Assembly (NCBI GenBank): GCA_013792135.1
Contig: VMSP01000121.1
Coordinates: 1-64,000, forward strand
Direction of reading: 5' to 3'
DNA: 64,000 nt
Source of the DNA: Desulfocapsa sp.
GTDB taxonomy: Bacteria > Desulfobacterota > Desulfobulbia > Desulfobulbales > Desulfocapsaceae
The notes under the pieces are model-generated. The model did not search any database. It was given only the letters and a program-made list of their open reading frames with translations, and was not told the DNA's origin. Shown piece by piece: positions 20,097-29,808 of the stretch (positions within the stretch are counted from its first letter, which is position 1; the number at the start of each line of letters is the position of its first letter). The position numbers were made by a program, and so were the translations under genes.

Positions 20097-21179
20097 ATGG
20101 CCGCATCACACCAAACGCCTCCGTCGGTAAAACGGCGAACCGCTCCGAAGCGCCCGAAAGCCCCAGGTTCTGTTCGGAAAAAGTCCAGCCCCAAGAAGAG
20201 CAAACCGCAAATATCCATGTTGCATAGTTATTTGTTGATCGGTTTGGAGTATCTTGGCTTGATGAGTATCGGAGTGGCCACGGTCATTGTCGTCCTTGGT
20301 TATTCCGCCAACCGCTTTTCCGGTACTAGATTTTTCAACAGTTACTTACCTTTTGCAGCTGTAATTATAGGAGTTATTATCCTGGGAGTGACCCTGCTGG
20401 GCCTTTGGCAGAGACTGCGGAGGTGGTTGCGGGAATATTCTTCCCTTTTGCCCCCGGCAGTTGTCCTCGGATTGGCGTTGGTGATTAGTGGTCTTGCCCC
20501 GCCGGAACTGTTCAACCGGGCCTTCCTCTATTACCGTGTCCTGGTGGGTGGCAAAGAAGAGGCCAGTCGGGTCGCTCTTTCGCATCAGGTCTATGCTGCC
20601 TATCGTCGTCTGAATACCGCGCAGATGACAAAGATGATCAGACTGTCCGGGCCGTATACGGCGGCAATTGAGGAGGCGGGAGCGGTTTATGGCATCGATG
20701 GCGATCTCCTCAAGGGGCTTGCCGCCACGGAATCTTCCTTCTTACCCCGCACGAGTATCGATGGCGGCCAGGGACTCTTTCAGATCACCAAGGTGCCGGC
20801 AACAGTGACGATGGCGGTCAACCGACTTTTTCCGACGGAGCATCGTGTGGTCACCGATGCTCGCTATAACGCTTATCTTGGGGCGGCGACACTCAGCTAT
20901 TATCTCACTGAGATGAAGGATGATCTTTTTCTCGGTCTTCTGGCCTATAATATCGGGCCAGCCAATGGTGGGCTGCGCTTTATTATGGATCAGTATGGGG
21001 CCACTGATTTTATCACCATCCAGCCCTATCTCATGCAACTACCCCGTGACTATCCGATCCGTGTCCTCTCCAACTCCCTTGCCTTTCGCATAGGGCGTCA
21101 GGAAGGCCAGCTTCTCGCCTATGAAGAGGGAAAAAATGCCTTACGAATCCAGTCCATTGGCATCCCCGGACTGCGGTAA
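20097..21179 (+). CDS. Membrane-anchored lytic transglycosylase (SLT domain)
   Basis: N-terminal TM helices; GIDGDLLKGLAATESSFLPRTSIDGGQGLFQITKVPA; LGLLAYNIGPANGG. Confidence 0.85.
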   Translation: MAASHQTPPSVKRRTAPKRPKAPGSVRKKSSPKKSKPQISMLHSYLLIGLEYLGLMSIGVATVIVVLGYSANRFSGTRFFNSYLPFAAVIIGVIILGVTLLGLWQRLRRWLREYSSLLPPAVVLGLALVISGLAPPELFNRAFLYYRVLVGGKEEASRVALSHQVYAAYRRLNTAQMTKMIRLSGPYTAAIEEAGAVYGIDGDLLKGLAATESSFLPRTSIDGGQGLFQITKVPATVTMAVNRLFPTEHRVVTDARYNAYLGAATLSYYLTEMKDDLFLGLLAYNIGPANGGLRFIMDQYGATDFITIQPYLMQLPRDYPIRVLSNSLAFRIGRQEGQLLAYEEGKNALRIQSIGIPGLR

Positions 21180-21298
21180 ATGAGAACCAAATACCATTCA
21201 ACCAGTGGTGAATCGAGTGTTGAACGCTTTAGAGTCCTCATGGAGAGACAAAAAGAAGACCTTTGAATCCTTCTACTGATCTAAAGATGAATAGTTAA

Positions 21299-21350
21299 GT
21301 AAGGTCAACCTGAGGACAGTTGGATATAATCAGATATTCGATATGGCAAT
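21299..21350 (+). repeat. Dispersed intergenic repeat, copy B
   Basis: gtaaggtcaacctgaggacagttggatataatcagatattcgatatggcaat. Confidence 0.85.
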
Positions 21351-21552
21351 ATTAATTTTGTGAGTCTGAACTAGAGTCAAAATTTTGGAAATATTTTCAC
21401 AAAAGGCATTGGTTGTTTCCACAAAGCTTGTTGTGCATCATGGTATGTGAATGACCTCTTGACGAGTGCTATTAATAAGTGCCAGGTCTTACTAACATCG
21501 CAGTGAAAATACCATACTCAAAGCCCTTCCAGCTCATTTCAAATCTTGCATT

Positions 21553-21873
21553 TTATTTCTGCCCATCCTGCCAGCCCAAGATACCTCCTTCGAGGAACCG
21601 GACACCGGGATGACTTTCCTGCAGTGCGTTTGCTACAGATTGGCTTACGGAGCCTCCTTTGACGCAAAAGACAACCAACTCCTGGTCATTGGGAAGTGCT
21701 TTGCTCCATTCTTCGATCTTTTCCGGATCGTGCCAGGCCGCTCCTTCGATTGTCTCCGGCGATTTCTCGTAATCGGCCTTTCTCCTCACGTCAATCACAC
21801 AGACTTTTGTTTTTTCAGTCAATTTATCCTTCAGCTCTACTGCAGTGATAGATGTAGTCATAATCTTCTCCAT
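21553..21873 (-). CDS. Rhodanese-like domain protein (ChrE-like by context)
   Basis: VCVIDVRRKADYEKSPETIEGAAW…LVVFCVKGGSVSQSVANAL; catalytic-type Cys loop CVKGGS. Confidence 0.82.
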   Translation of the reverse strand: MEKIMTTSITAVELKDKLTEKTKVCVIDVRRKADYEKSPETIEGAAWHDPEKIEEWSKALPNDQELVVFCVKGGSVSQSVANALQESHPGVRFLEGGILGWQDGQK

Positions 21874-21897
21874 GTTGAATTTTATTCTTGCAACGTA

Positions 21898-23220
21898 TCA
21901 AAAACCGAGAAAATACGAGAGCAGACCAAGAGTTCCTGCCCCTGCAATTATCGCAATAATGCCGACTTTATAAAAATGCATCAAACAGAATGACACAATG
22001 GCAAGGATAGCCGAGAACCAGGCAAAGCCTTCGACCGGGAACAGAACATGCGTACCGAACCACACTCCAAGATTAAAAACAACGCCTACGACAGCAGGGG
22101 TAATGGTGGCCAGTGCTGCAGACATTTTTGTATTGCCAGCCAATCGTTCAATATACGGAGCTCCTAAAAAAATGAACAGGAAGCTTGGCAGAAAGGTAAA
22201 ATAAGTAGCAATAAGAGAACCAGTAACAGCACCAAGGACCGGCCCCAAAGATGCGGGATGATTCCAGCCAGCCAAAAAGCCGATAAACTGCACTACCATG
22301 ATTAAAGGTCCAGGAGTGGTCTCTGCCAATCCAAGCCCGTCTATCATTTGCAGGCTGCTCAGCCAATGATACTGCTCAACTCCGGCCTGAGCGATGTAGC
22401 CGAGCAGCGAATAGGCACCACCAAAGGTCAGAAAGGCCGCCTTGGTAAAGAAGAATGCCTCTGTGGCAAAAATTGACCCTGGGAGTAGATAATAAAGCCC
22501 CAAAAAAGGTATTGTCCAAAGGACGACGAAAACCGCCAACAGCATGACGTTTCTCGACAGAGAGGATGATTGGCTGTGCTGCCCGGCATGATCAACAAGG
22601 GATGTTGCCCCGCCTTGCTTTTTACCGGCCAAAAACAGGCTCGGAAAAAACTGACTGCCGATAATCCCGATGATTCCGACCGTGAGAATCAGGGCGGGAA
22701 ATGGGAATTTCAGGAAATAGGTGACTGTAAAAGAAAGAATGGCTATGGCGATAAGTACGTTGTTTTTCAGTGATTTTTTACCGATCTTTATCACAGCGGC
22801 CAGGACGATGGCAAGAACTGACGCTTTGAGCCCGACAAAGATTGCTGCCACCCAGGGCAAGGTCCCAAAGGCCATATAGATATAACTGAGACTGAACAGA
22901 ATAAACACCGAAGGGAGGACAAAGAGTACCCCCGCAACTATTCCGCCCCTGGTTTTATGGAGAAGCCATCCGATATAGGTAGCCAGTTGCTGGGCTTCAG
23001 GCCCCGGCAGCAACATGCAATAGTTGAGGGCATGGAGGAATCTGTCGTTGCTGATCCATTTCTTTCGATCAACCAGTTCCTGATGCATTATGGCAATCTG
23101 GCCGGCCGGACCACCAAAACTGATCCAGCCGAGTTTCAGCCAGAACAGGAAGGCTTCTTTAAAAGAAGGAGCTACCAGCTCAGCTGGTTCATCTTTGGGG
23201 GCAGATATTGGAGTATTCAT
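21898..23220 (-). CDS. chrA: Chromate transporter, two-domain CHR family
   Basis: FLFWLKLGWISFGGPAGQIAIMHQELVDRKKW and AAFLTFGGAYSLLGYIAQAGVE…LGLAETTPGPLIMVVQFIGFLAGW. Confidence 0.94.
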   Translation of the reverse strand: MNTPISAPKDEPAELVAPSFKEAFLFWLKLGWISFGGPAGQIAIMHQELVDRKKWISNDRFLHALNYCMLLPGPEAQQLATYIGWLLHKTRGGIVAGVLFVLPSVFILFSLSYIYMAFGTLPWVAAIFVGLKASVLAIVLAAVIKIGKKSLKNNVLIAIAILSFTVTYFLKFPFPALILTVGIIGIIGSQFFPSLFLAGKKQGGATSLVDHAGQHSQSSSLSRNVMLLAVFVVLWTIPFLGLYYLLPGSIFATEAFFFTKAAFLTFGGAYSLLGYIAQAGVEQYHWLSSLQMIDGLGLAETTPGPLIMVVQFIGFLAGWNHPASLGPVLGAVTGSLIATYFTFLPSFLFIFLGAPYIERLAGNTKMSAALATITPAVVGVVFNLGVWFGTHVLFPVEGFAWFSAILAIVSFCLMHFYKVGIIAIIAGAGTLGLLSYFLGF

Positions 23221-24459
23221 TTATATTTCACCGTGGTTTTCTAAAGAAACTGGGATGGTCCGGCGAAAGAAAAGTGCCGAAACGACCAGTATTACGGCAA
23301 TGATTGCAAAGGCCAGCCGGAAATCCTGGCCATCAGACAGACCTATCAGTAGACCTGCTAGAATGGGGCCAGTTGCATGACCGACATCGTAGAGGGTACC
23401 GAACACCCCCATCGCCGAACCGATATTGTCCTCCCGACAGAAATCGGCCACCATGGCTGCGGACGACGAAGTGACAATAGCTTCACCGAGACCGAAAACT
23501 GTGGAAAGGAGTAGAAGGATAGAATAGTCCTTGACCCAGGGCACAAGGGCAAAAGGTATGGCACAGACAAACATACCCCAGAACAGTAAAGGCCTGCGGC
23601 CATGTCGGTCGGATATCTTGCCCATCAAAGGTTTAGCCAGGATGGTCACGAATATCTGCACACCCCAGATGAGACCAGCCTGAAACGTTGAATAACCGAG
23701 CACCATGACAATATAGATAGGCATGAAGGCCTCAAGAGCGCCCACGGAGAGATTCTGCACCCCTTCCATATTGCTGGTCACCACGATTCGGCGGTCGGTG
23801 AGGATGTTTTTCAGGCTATGAAAAAAATGGTTAATTATTGCCGAAACTGTTGATTTTCCCGTACCATTGGTACCGTTGGCAGCCAAAGAGCTGCTGGCCC
23901 AGATCCCGGTAAGAAGGGCGATCATACCAAGGGCAGCAACCACTCCATAAATGATATTGAAATGGACCAGTTGCTGTTCGCCGCCATTTGCCAGTCTGCC
24001 AAGCAGAAAACCGCCAAGCGGGGCACCGACCAGGTTGCCGATGATGGTTACCGAGGAAAAAAGTGACAGCATTTCGCCTCGCTTATTACCGGCCATATCC
24101 ACCACCACTGCCATAATTACCGGGCCATAGATGGCAGTGGCGAAACCGTGGAGAAAACGGACCACCAGCAGGCTATTGTAGGAGTGAACCAGTAGATAGA
24201 GAAAAGGGATGACAGCAAAGAATACCAGCCCGATCAGCATGGTACGTCGCCTGCCGATAATATCGGAGATGACACCGGCAGGCATTTTGAAGAACACTCC
24301 GGTTATAGTCGAAATGGCCACGGCGAAACCAATGGCCTCAGGGCCTACGCCGAATGATGCGGCAAATAGGGCCAGCACCGGCGTCCTGGCCAGGGCATAG
24401 GAGGCCTTGGCCAGGAAACCGGAAATACAGAGACCATAAAAGTTTGTCCGTGGTTCCAT
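23221..24459 (-). CDS. MFS transporter
   Basis: GVISDIIGRRRTMLIGL and GKISDRHGRRPLLFWGM, ~12 TM; abuts chrA. Confidence 0.88.
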   Translation of the reverse strand: MEPRTNFYGLCISGFLAKASYALARTPVLALFAASFGVGPEAIGFAVAISTITGVFFKMPAGVISDIIGRRRTMLIGLVFFAVIPFLYLLVHSYNSLLVVRFLHGFATAIYGPVIMAVVVDMAGNKRGEMLSLFSSVTIIGNLVGAPLGGFLLGRLANGGEQQLVHFNIIYGVVAALGMIALLTGIWASSSLAANGTNGTGKSTVSAIINHFFHSLKNILTDRRIVVTSNMEGVQNLSVGALEAFMPIYIVMVLGYSTFQAGLIWGVQIFVTILAKPLMGKISDRHGRRPLLFWGMFVCAIPFALVPWVKDYSILLLLSTVFGLGEAIVTSSSAAMVADFCREDNIGSAMGVFGTLYDVGHATGPILAGLLIGLSDGQDFRLAFAIIAVILVVSALFFRRTIPVSLENHGEI

Positions 24460-24530
24460 CTCCTGCCTCGCTAGTTATAGCCGAAATTTTCTACATGCAT
24501 TTTCAGTACTTGACATATTTAACCCTTTTT

Positions 24531-25541
24531 TTAGTGTTTTTCTGTAATGGAAAGATAGAGCGCTTCAAAAATAGCCATACCCTGCTCCAAGGTCTCGCTA
24601 TCAGACAACGCCCTGTTACGAATACCTTTGATTATCATTTCAATTACATGCGCTTCATGAACTGCAAATTTTCCATCCTTGATATCGATATCGTGTACAA
24701 TCCCGGCAAGGTAGGTCAGACCTTTTTCTGCGAGTCCGAAACTCTTGAGTAGAACCTCGAAAGTGCATAAGTCATCGATGTGGGTGAAATCGCCATTTCG
24801 TACGTCGTAGGAAACTGCTTGTTCATCCTTCAGACCCATCAATTCAGCCTCATCCCTGAAGGCAAAAGTTGCTTGGGCATCAATGAATCGGCGAATCAGC
24901 CAGGCTGAAGCCATTCTATCCACAAAAGGGCGCTTACGAGTCAACCAAACTAGGCCAGCAAAATTTGCAATATTTCGGCCATTAGGCAGTTCTGTCGAAC
25001 CGGGCCTCTTCTGACCCTTTTCGACTGCAGTTAGCTCTTCCAGTTGTTTCCGGAGAGCTTTAATTTGCATCTCTAAATTTCGTCCCATTTCCGATTGAAA
25101 GAAATCACGTTGCTGTACAAGCTGGAAATCAGACTGCAATTTTTCATACTGCCTGAACAGGGATGTTGATTTTATATTCTTACCACCTATCCGCAGATTG
25201 CGGATCCTGCCGGTAAATTCATCAATTTTTTTGGCAATTTTTTGATACTCCTGGTCCCGTTGTTCATTGAAGAGAGCGATAATCCCTTTCGGCTGTAAGG
25301 GTTCAATGTTGTCTGTTTTGATCAGAAGCCCTTCCCCCTTCAATCCAGGGAGCTCGGCGAGCATCCACTGTAATGCCTCATGATACTCCTCTGTGTAGGG
25401 CAGAATGTAGACGCCTCCTTTGAGTTGGACAGCACCGATTTTGATCAATTTTCGCCATATTTTTACCCTGCTGTTTACCGGAGTTGCCGGAATCGAATAA
25501 AAAAACAGCAACCATTCCAATTGCCCCATATCTTCCATCAT
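24531..25541 (-). CDS. chrB: ChrB-like chromate resistance regulator/enzyme
   Basis: N-terminal LEWLLFFYSIPATPVNSRVKIWRKLIKIGAVQLKGGVYILP; C-terminal LVWLTRKRPFVDRMASAWLIRRFID. Confidence 0.9.
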   Translation of the reverse strand: MMEDMGQLEWLLFFYSIPATPVNSRVKIWRKLIKIGAVQLKGGVYILPYTEEYHEALQWMLAELPGLKGEGLLIKTDNIEPLQPKGIIALFNEQRDQEYQKIAKKIDEFTGRIRNLRIGGKNIKSTSLFRQYEKLQSDFQLVQQRDFFQSEMGRNLEMQIKALRKQLEELTAVEKGQKRPGSTELPNGRNIANFAGLVWLTRKRPFVDRMASAWLIRRFIDAQATFAFRDEAELMGLKDEQAVSYDVRNGDFTHIDDLCTFEVLLKSFGLAEKGLTYLAGIVHDIDIKDGKFAVHEAHVIEMIIKGIRNRALSDSETLEQGMAIFEALYLSITEKH

Positions 25542-25578
25542 CTATTTACCGTTTTATTGAATTTTACCTGTATCACGT

Positions 25579-25617
25579 GTTACAATATTATGTAACGCTA
25601 GTTATTGTTCTTGTCAA
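25579..25617 (-). promoter_or_regulatory. sigma70-type chrB promoter with overlapping palindromic operator candidate
   Basis: Minus strand: TTGACA (25617-25612), 17-nt spacer, TACATA (25594-25589); palindrome GTTACA-TAATAT-TGTAAC (25596-25579) covers the -10. Confidence 0.75.
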
Positions 25618-26228
25618 GAATGGAGACGATGTTTTTTAGAGTTTACACATTGCACAGCTTAATGCTGAGGTAAGATAAAAAAAAACGGATACTAAAATAG
25701 CAGCACTATAATTCGACAGGAAGTTTCAATGTGAACGGGTATAGAAGGAGAGTGAAGGAGATTAACTTGAAGAAATAACAGGTGCAGTTGATTTTATTAT
25801 TTGGCTGACAATTGATCTATGGAAGATTTTACAAAAAACAGAATCATCCCCTATAAAAAAAGACCGCCAATTGTTTGAGGAAAGGTGGTTTCTTGTTCTT
25901 TACGAAAATTGACCAAAGTTGAAGTTAAGATATCTCTTATATTTTTACTCAAACAGAATTTCAGCAGAGAAAGATGTCCCTTGGCAAGATTTAACCTCGA
26001 GCATTACAGGTTTCAAGAAACGCATCGCTGGTTTGTCGAGGTCCTTATAGCAAGATCAATTTACATGATCGGCTTCTGAGTATTCGTTTAAACCAGCTAC
26101 TCTCACCCGCCCGAAAGCTACTGTAAAACGTTCAACATTTAGTAAGCTCATTCGTAACGAGGAGAGGCGCATTCTCTTAAATCACAAAGTAATCATTTTA
26201 TATTTTTCTCTCTTTGGAACAACTACAA

Positions 26229-26280
26229 GTAAGGTTAACTCGAGGGCAGTTGGATGTAATCAGATATTCGATGTGGCAAT
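26229..26280 (+). repeat. Dispersed intergenic repeat, copy C
   Basis: gtaaggttaactcgagggcagttggatgtaatcagatattcgatgtggcaat. Confidence 0.85.
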
Positions 26281-26731
26281 CTTAACGCCTGCAGTCAGAA
26301 GTAGCCAGAGCTTTTATTGAACTTTTTTAAATATGGGTACCTTGAAAAATCAGGATTTTTATTCAAGATAAAGGTGTGTGTTAATCAGCGTGCAAATTTT
26401 ACTCATTTCCAGCAATGTCCGGTTGGAAATTGCTGGTTTCGAGTGGTTAAAGCCGGAGAGACATTGTAACCACTTGCCCTGTAAAGCTATGAGCTTACGA
26501 TCACCAGCAGGGCAAATATAGCTGGTTTTTCCTTTGCACACTATTCCCAGTGATGTCACAGTTCTCGTCAATTAAGTAGATGCAATTACCGATAACGCAA
26601 TTGAGTTTACCCGCCCAGAAATGCGAGAATCCAACTTTTTATCGCTTGCTTTTGTTCACCACTTTCCTATAACCTTAACCAACCTTTTTTTTTGTTCTTT
26701 TATTTCTTTCTGAGATATCCAAACAACAATA

Positions 26732-29080
26732 ATGAACTCTTACCAAGTTATTTGTACCGTCGTGGTGATGATCGGTGCCCTCTGCATGCTGGTGGCTATC
26801 ATCACCAGTGTCCGAACACTCTGGGACATCCCACCAACCTATCGTCGTCAATGGCAAATCCTGATTATCCTGATGACCTTTTTTCTGGCCGGCTACTTGG
26901 CTTTTATCCTGGTCTTGAACCTGGCCATCCCCATTCCCATTGATCTCATCACCGTGACAGTCTTTTTAGGAGGCGCCTGCTTTGTCCTTCTTGTCCTCCG
27001 CCTCACCAAGGCGATCATCAATAGTTTACGCGAACGGGAACACCGCCAGGAAGAGACGGTGCAGAATCTGGAAAATGCACTTGTTGATGCCAAGATCGCC
27101 AGTAAGGCAAAAAGTGAATTCCTGTCCACTATGAGCCATGAGATACGGACGCCGATGAACGGGATCCTGGGGATGACCGAACTGCTGCTCAATACCGGTC
27201 TCAAAGAGAGGCAGCGTCATTTTGCCGACATAATCCTACGTTCTGCCGATTCCCTGCTGGCTATCATTAATGATATCCTTGACTTCTCAAAAATAGAGGC
27301 AGGTAAGCTCGAACTGGAGGAACATGTTTTTGATCTGCGCGAACTGGTTGACGATGTTGCTGATATGATGGCAGAGCGGGCCCACGTTAAGGGTCTTGAA
27401 TTACTCCCTGTTTTTACGGGCACTATGCCCCTGGCCGCCCAGGGAGATTCAAACCGTTTACGCCAGGTGCTGGTGAATCTGCTCAGTAATGCAATCAAGT
27501 TTACCAATTCAGGTGAGGTGGTGGTACGCATTGAGGAGATGTCTGAAGAAGGAGAAAAAAGAACTTTTCGCTTTGCTGTTGAAGACACGGGCATAGGTAT
27601 TAACCAAGAGCAGAAAGATCATATTTTTGAGCTATTTTCCCAGGCGGACAGCTCAACTACCCGAAAATATGGGGGCACCGGGCTTGGACTTACAATCTCT
27701 CGTCAGCTCGTGGAACTCATGGGGGGAGAGATCGGGGTTGACAGCTTGCCAGGCCGAGGTTCGGTTTTCTGGTTCACCGTGTCATTTCCCTGTTACCCTG
27801 ATTCCGGGGAGAGGCATCTTGATAGGAAGAAGGGAAATCTTCTCGGTATGCGGCTTCTCATTGTTGATGATAATGCCACCAACCGCGATATTCTGACAAA
27901 CCAGATACGATCCTGGGGGGTCACGAGTGCTGCGGTAGAAAACGGGACTCAGGCCCTGGATGTGCTGAGAAAGTCTGTTGCTGAGAATGTGCCCTATGAT
28001 GTTGCCCTTCTCGACTGGCACATGCCGGAAATGGACGGCATTGAGTTGGCACGGCAGATACGGGCAGATAGGGCAATCAGTGATATCTGTCTTGTTATGT
28101 TAAGTTCTGCCTCTTATGATGACCAGTCTTCCTTGGCATCACTGGCTGGTGTTGAGCTTTATCTTTCCAAGCCGGTTCGGCAGAACCTGCTCTTTAATGC
28201 CCTTCTCTCCCAGGTAGCAAAACACGAAGATGGAAGCGTGGCGCGGCAGAATAATTCACTTTCGTCTGACCGTGTTGTTTTTGATGCCCATATCCTTCTT
28301 GTTGAAGATAATCTGATCAACCAGGATGTCTGCCGCCAGATGCTTCGCATGATGGAGTGCCGGGTTGATATGGCCGAAAACGGCAGAGAGGCGGTGAGGG
28401 CAGCGTTTGGAAAGAAGTATGATCTCATCCTGATGGATTGCCATATGCCGGAAATGGACGGCTTTACCGCCACCCAGAGAATACGCAGCAACGAAGCCAA
28501 GAAAGGCAAAGAACGGGTACCCATTATCGCCTTAACCGGAGACGTGCAGGTGGGCGTCAGGGAGCAATGCCTGGCTGCCGGTATGGATGATTATCTAAGT
28601 AAACCTTTTTATATGAACTCGTTGCAGAACGTTATGGAGAAATTCCTGAAAGCAGGAACCATAGCAAGCGAGAAGATCGAAAGGGAGCTTGAGCCGGAAG
28701 AGCTGTCCCAGGGGAGCTCTCTTCTCGACCAGGCAAGACTGGATATGATTCGTTCCCTGCAGCGTCCGGACAGACCCAATGTTCTGAAAAAAATTATTGA
28801 GCTGTATCAGCAGAATGCCCCAGCTCTCCTGCGTTCCATACATGATGCCGTCAGCAGTGGAGACAATCTTCTCCTGCAGGAAGCAGCCCATAGCTTGAAG
28901 ACGGCAAGTGCTAATCTTGGAGCCATAAAACTTGCCGCAATCTGCAAGGAACTTGAAGATTATGGCCATCAGAAAAAGTATGAAGCGGCAACGAGCTTGA
29001 TTGATACGCTGGAGGGGTTATTCCAGGAGGCTCTGGGAGCGCTTGGAGCGGAACTGGAGAAAATATATGATGAGCAATAA
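26732..29080 (+). CDS. Hybrid sensor histidine kinase (TM-HisKA-HATPase-REC-REC-HPt)
   Basis: [19 protein letters not shown]-box, [23 protein letters not shown]-box, [14 protein letters not shown] and [14 protein letters not shown] receivers, [12 protein letters not shown] HPt. Confidence 0.95.
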   Translation: MNSYQVICTVVVMIGALCMLVAIITSVRTLWDIPPTYRRQWQILIILMTFFLAGYLAFILVLNLAIPIPIDLITVTVFLGGACFVLLVLRLTKAIINSLREREHRQEETVQNLENALVDAKIASKAKSEFLSTMSHEIRTPMNGILGMTELLLNTGLKERQRHFADIILRSADSLLAIINDILDFSKIEAGKLELEEHVFDLRELVDDVADMMAERAHVKGLELLPVFTGTMPLAAQGDSNRLRQVLVNLLSNAIKFTNSGEVVVRIEEMSEEGEKRTFRFAVEDTGIGINQEQKDHIFELFSQADSSTTRKYGGTGLGLTISRQLVELMGGEIGVDSLPGRGSVFWFTVSFPCYPDSGERHLDRKKGNLLGMRLLIVDDNATNRDILTNQIRSWGVTSAAVENGTQALDVLRKSVAENVPYDVALLDWHMPEMDGIELARQIRADRAISDICLVMLSSASYDDQSSLASLAGVELYLSKPVRQNLLFNALLSQVAKHEDGSVARQNNSLSSDRVVFDAHILLVEDNLINQDVCRQMLRMMECRVDMAENGREAVRAAFGKKYDLILMDCHMPEMDGFTATQRIRSNEAKKGKERVPIIALTGDVQVGVREQCLAAGMDDYLSKPFYMNSLQNVMEKFLKAGTIASEKIERELEPEELSQGSSLLDQARLDMIRSLQRPDRPNVLKKIIELYQQNAPALLRSIHDAVSSGDNLLLQEAAHSLKTASANLGAIKLAAICKELEDYGHQKKYEAATSLIDTLEGLFQEALGALGAELEKIYDEQ

Positions 29081-29262
29081 CAAAGATTCCGGGAAGCTGC
29101 CGGTCATGCTTGTCGTTGATGATGACATGGCACAACGGCTGCTTATGTCTGAAACCCTTCTCGAGAACGACCTGGAATGTGAAAGAGGCGGGGGACGGTG
29201 TGGAGGCGCTGGAGGTTTTTCGGCGTATCTCTCCTGATCTGGTTCTCATGGCCCTCTCAAAC
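29067..29262 (+). pseudogene. Frameshifted and truncated response-regulator receiver gene
   Basis: [37 protein letters not shown], then in another frame VKEAGDGVEALEVFRRISPDLVLM, after which receiver homology stops. Confidence 0.75.
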
Positions 29263-29421
29263 ACCACTTTTGATCATAACTCAAGTTCAAAGCATAAATA
29301 TCAGAAGGGAGCCAGTGGCAAGGTTAAGCATTTAAGGTAAATTGCTATTTAAGATGGTTCCTGAATTATATCAAATAAACAAGGTGTCAGATTAGCTCGG
29401 ATCTTTCTCCCAAGTAAGTAT

Positions 29422-29770
29422 CCACCGGTAAAACCGGTGGCTTTAAGTTATGAACCGCTCAAAGCGGTATGTTAAAAAGATTTACTGACCACCATTCGGT
29501 GGGTCGCCTATTTAAATAACGACAGTTGTTCTACTCGACTATCTTCCTTTTCTTGTTCACGGATATACGTGCGAACAACACCTTCATCGGTATCAACAGT
29601 TGAGACAAAATAACCTCGTGCCCAAAAACTCATTCCACCGTAGTTCTTCTTTTGGCCAAGGTACGTGCGAGCTATGCCAACCACCTGAGCAACTGAGTCC
29701 ACGAGCTTGGAGGCTTCTTCATTTTGCAGAAATCGTCAAACTTTTATTGTCCCCCGGCAACGCCGGGGGT
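29422..29770 (-). mobile_element. IS200-family transposase remnant with hairpin-rich ends
   Basis: 29508-29702 ORF: SVAQVVG..IARTYLGQKKNYGGMSFWARGYFVSTVDTDEGVVRTYIREQEKEDSRVEQLSLFK resembles the TnpA C-terminus. Hairpins CCACCGGT-AAA-ACCGGTGG (29422-29440), ACCGCT-CAA-AGCGGT (29454-29468), CCCCCGGC-AAC-GCCGGGGG (29751-29769). Confidence 0.75.
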
Positions 29771-29808
29771 TTACTTAGAAGAAATTATGTCAGATCAATT
29801 CTGAATAA

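Noticed and set aside
26359-26571. 70-aa minus ORF in the 1.2-kb non-coding stretch before the hybrid kinase, with 25885-26079 on the plus strand
   Set aside because: No recognisable motif or convincing RBS; may be debris of an element, but unsupported.
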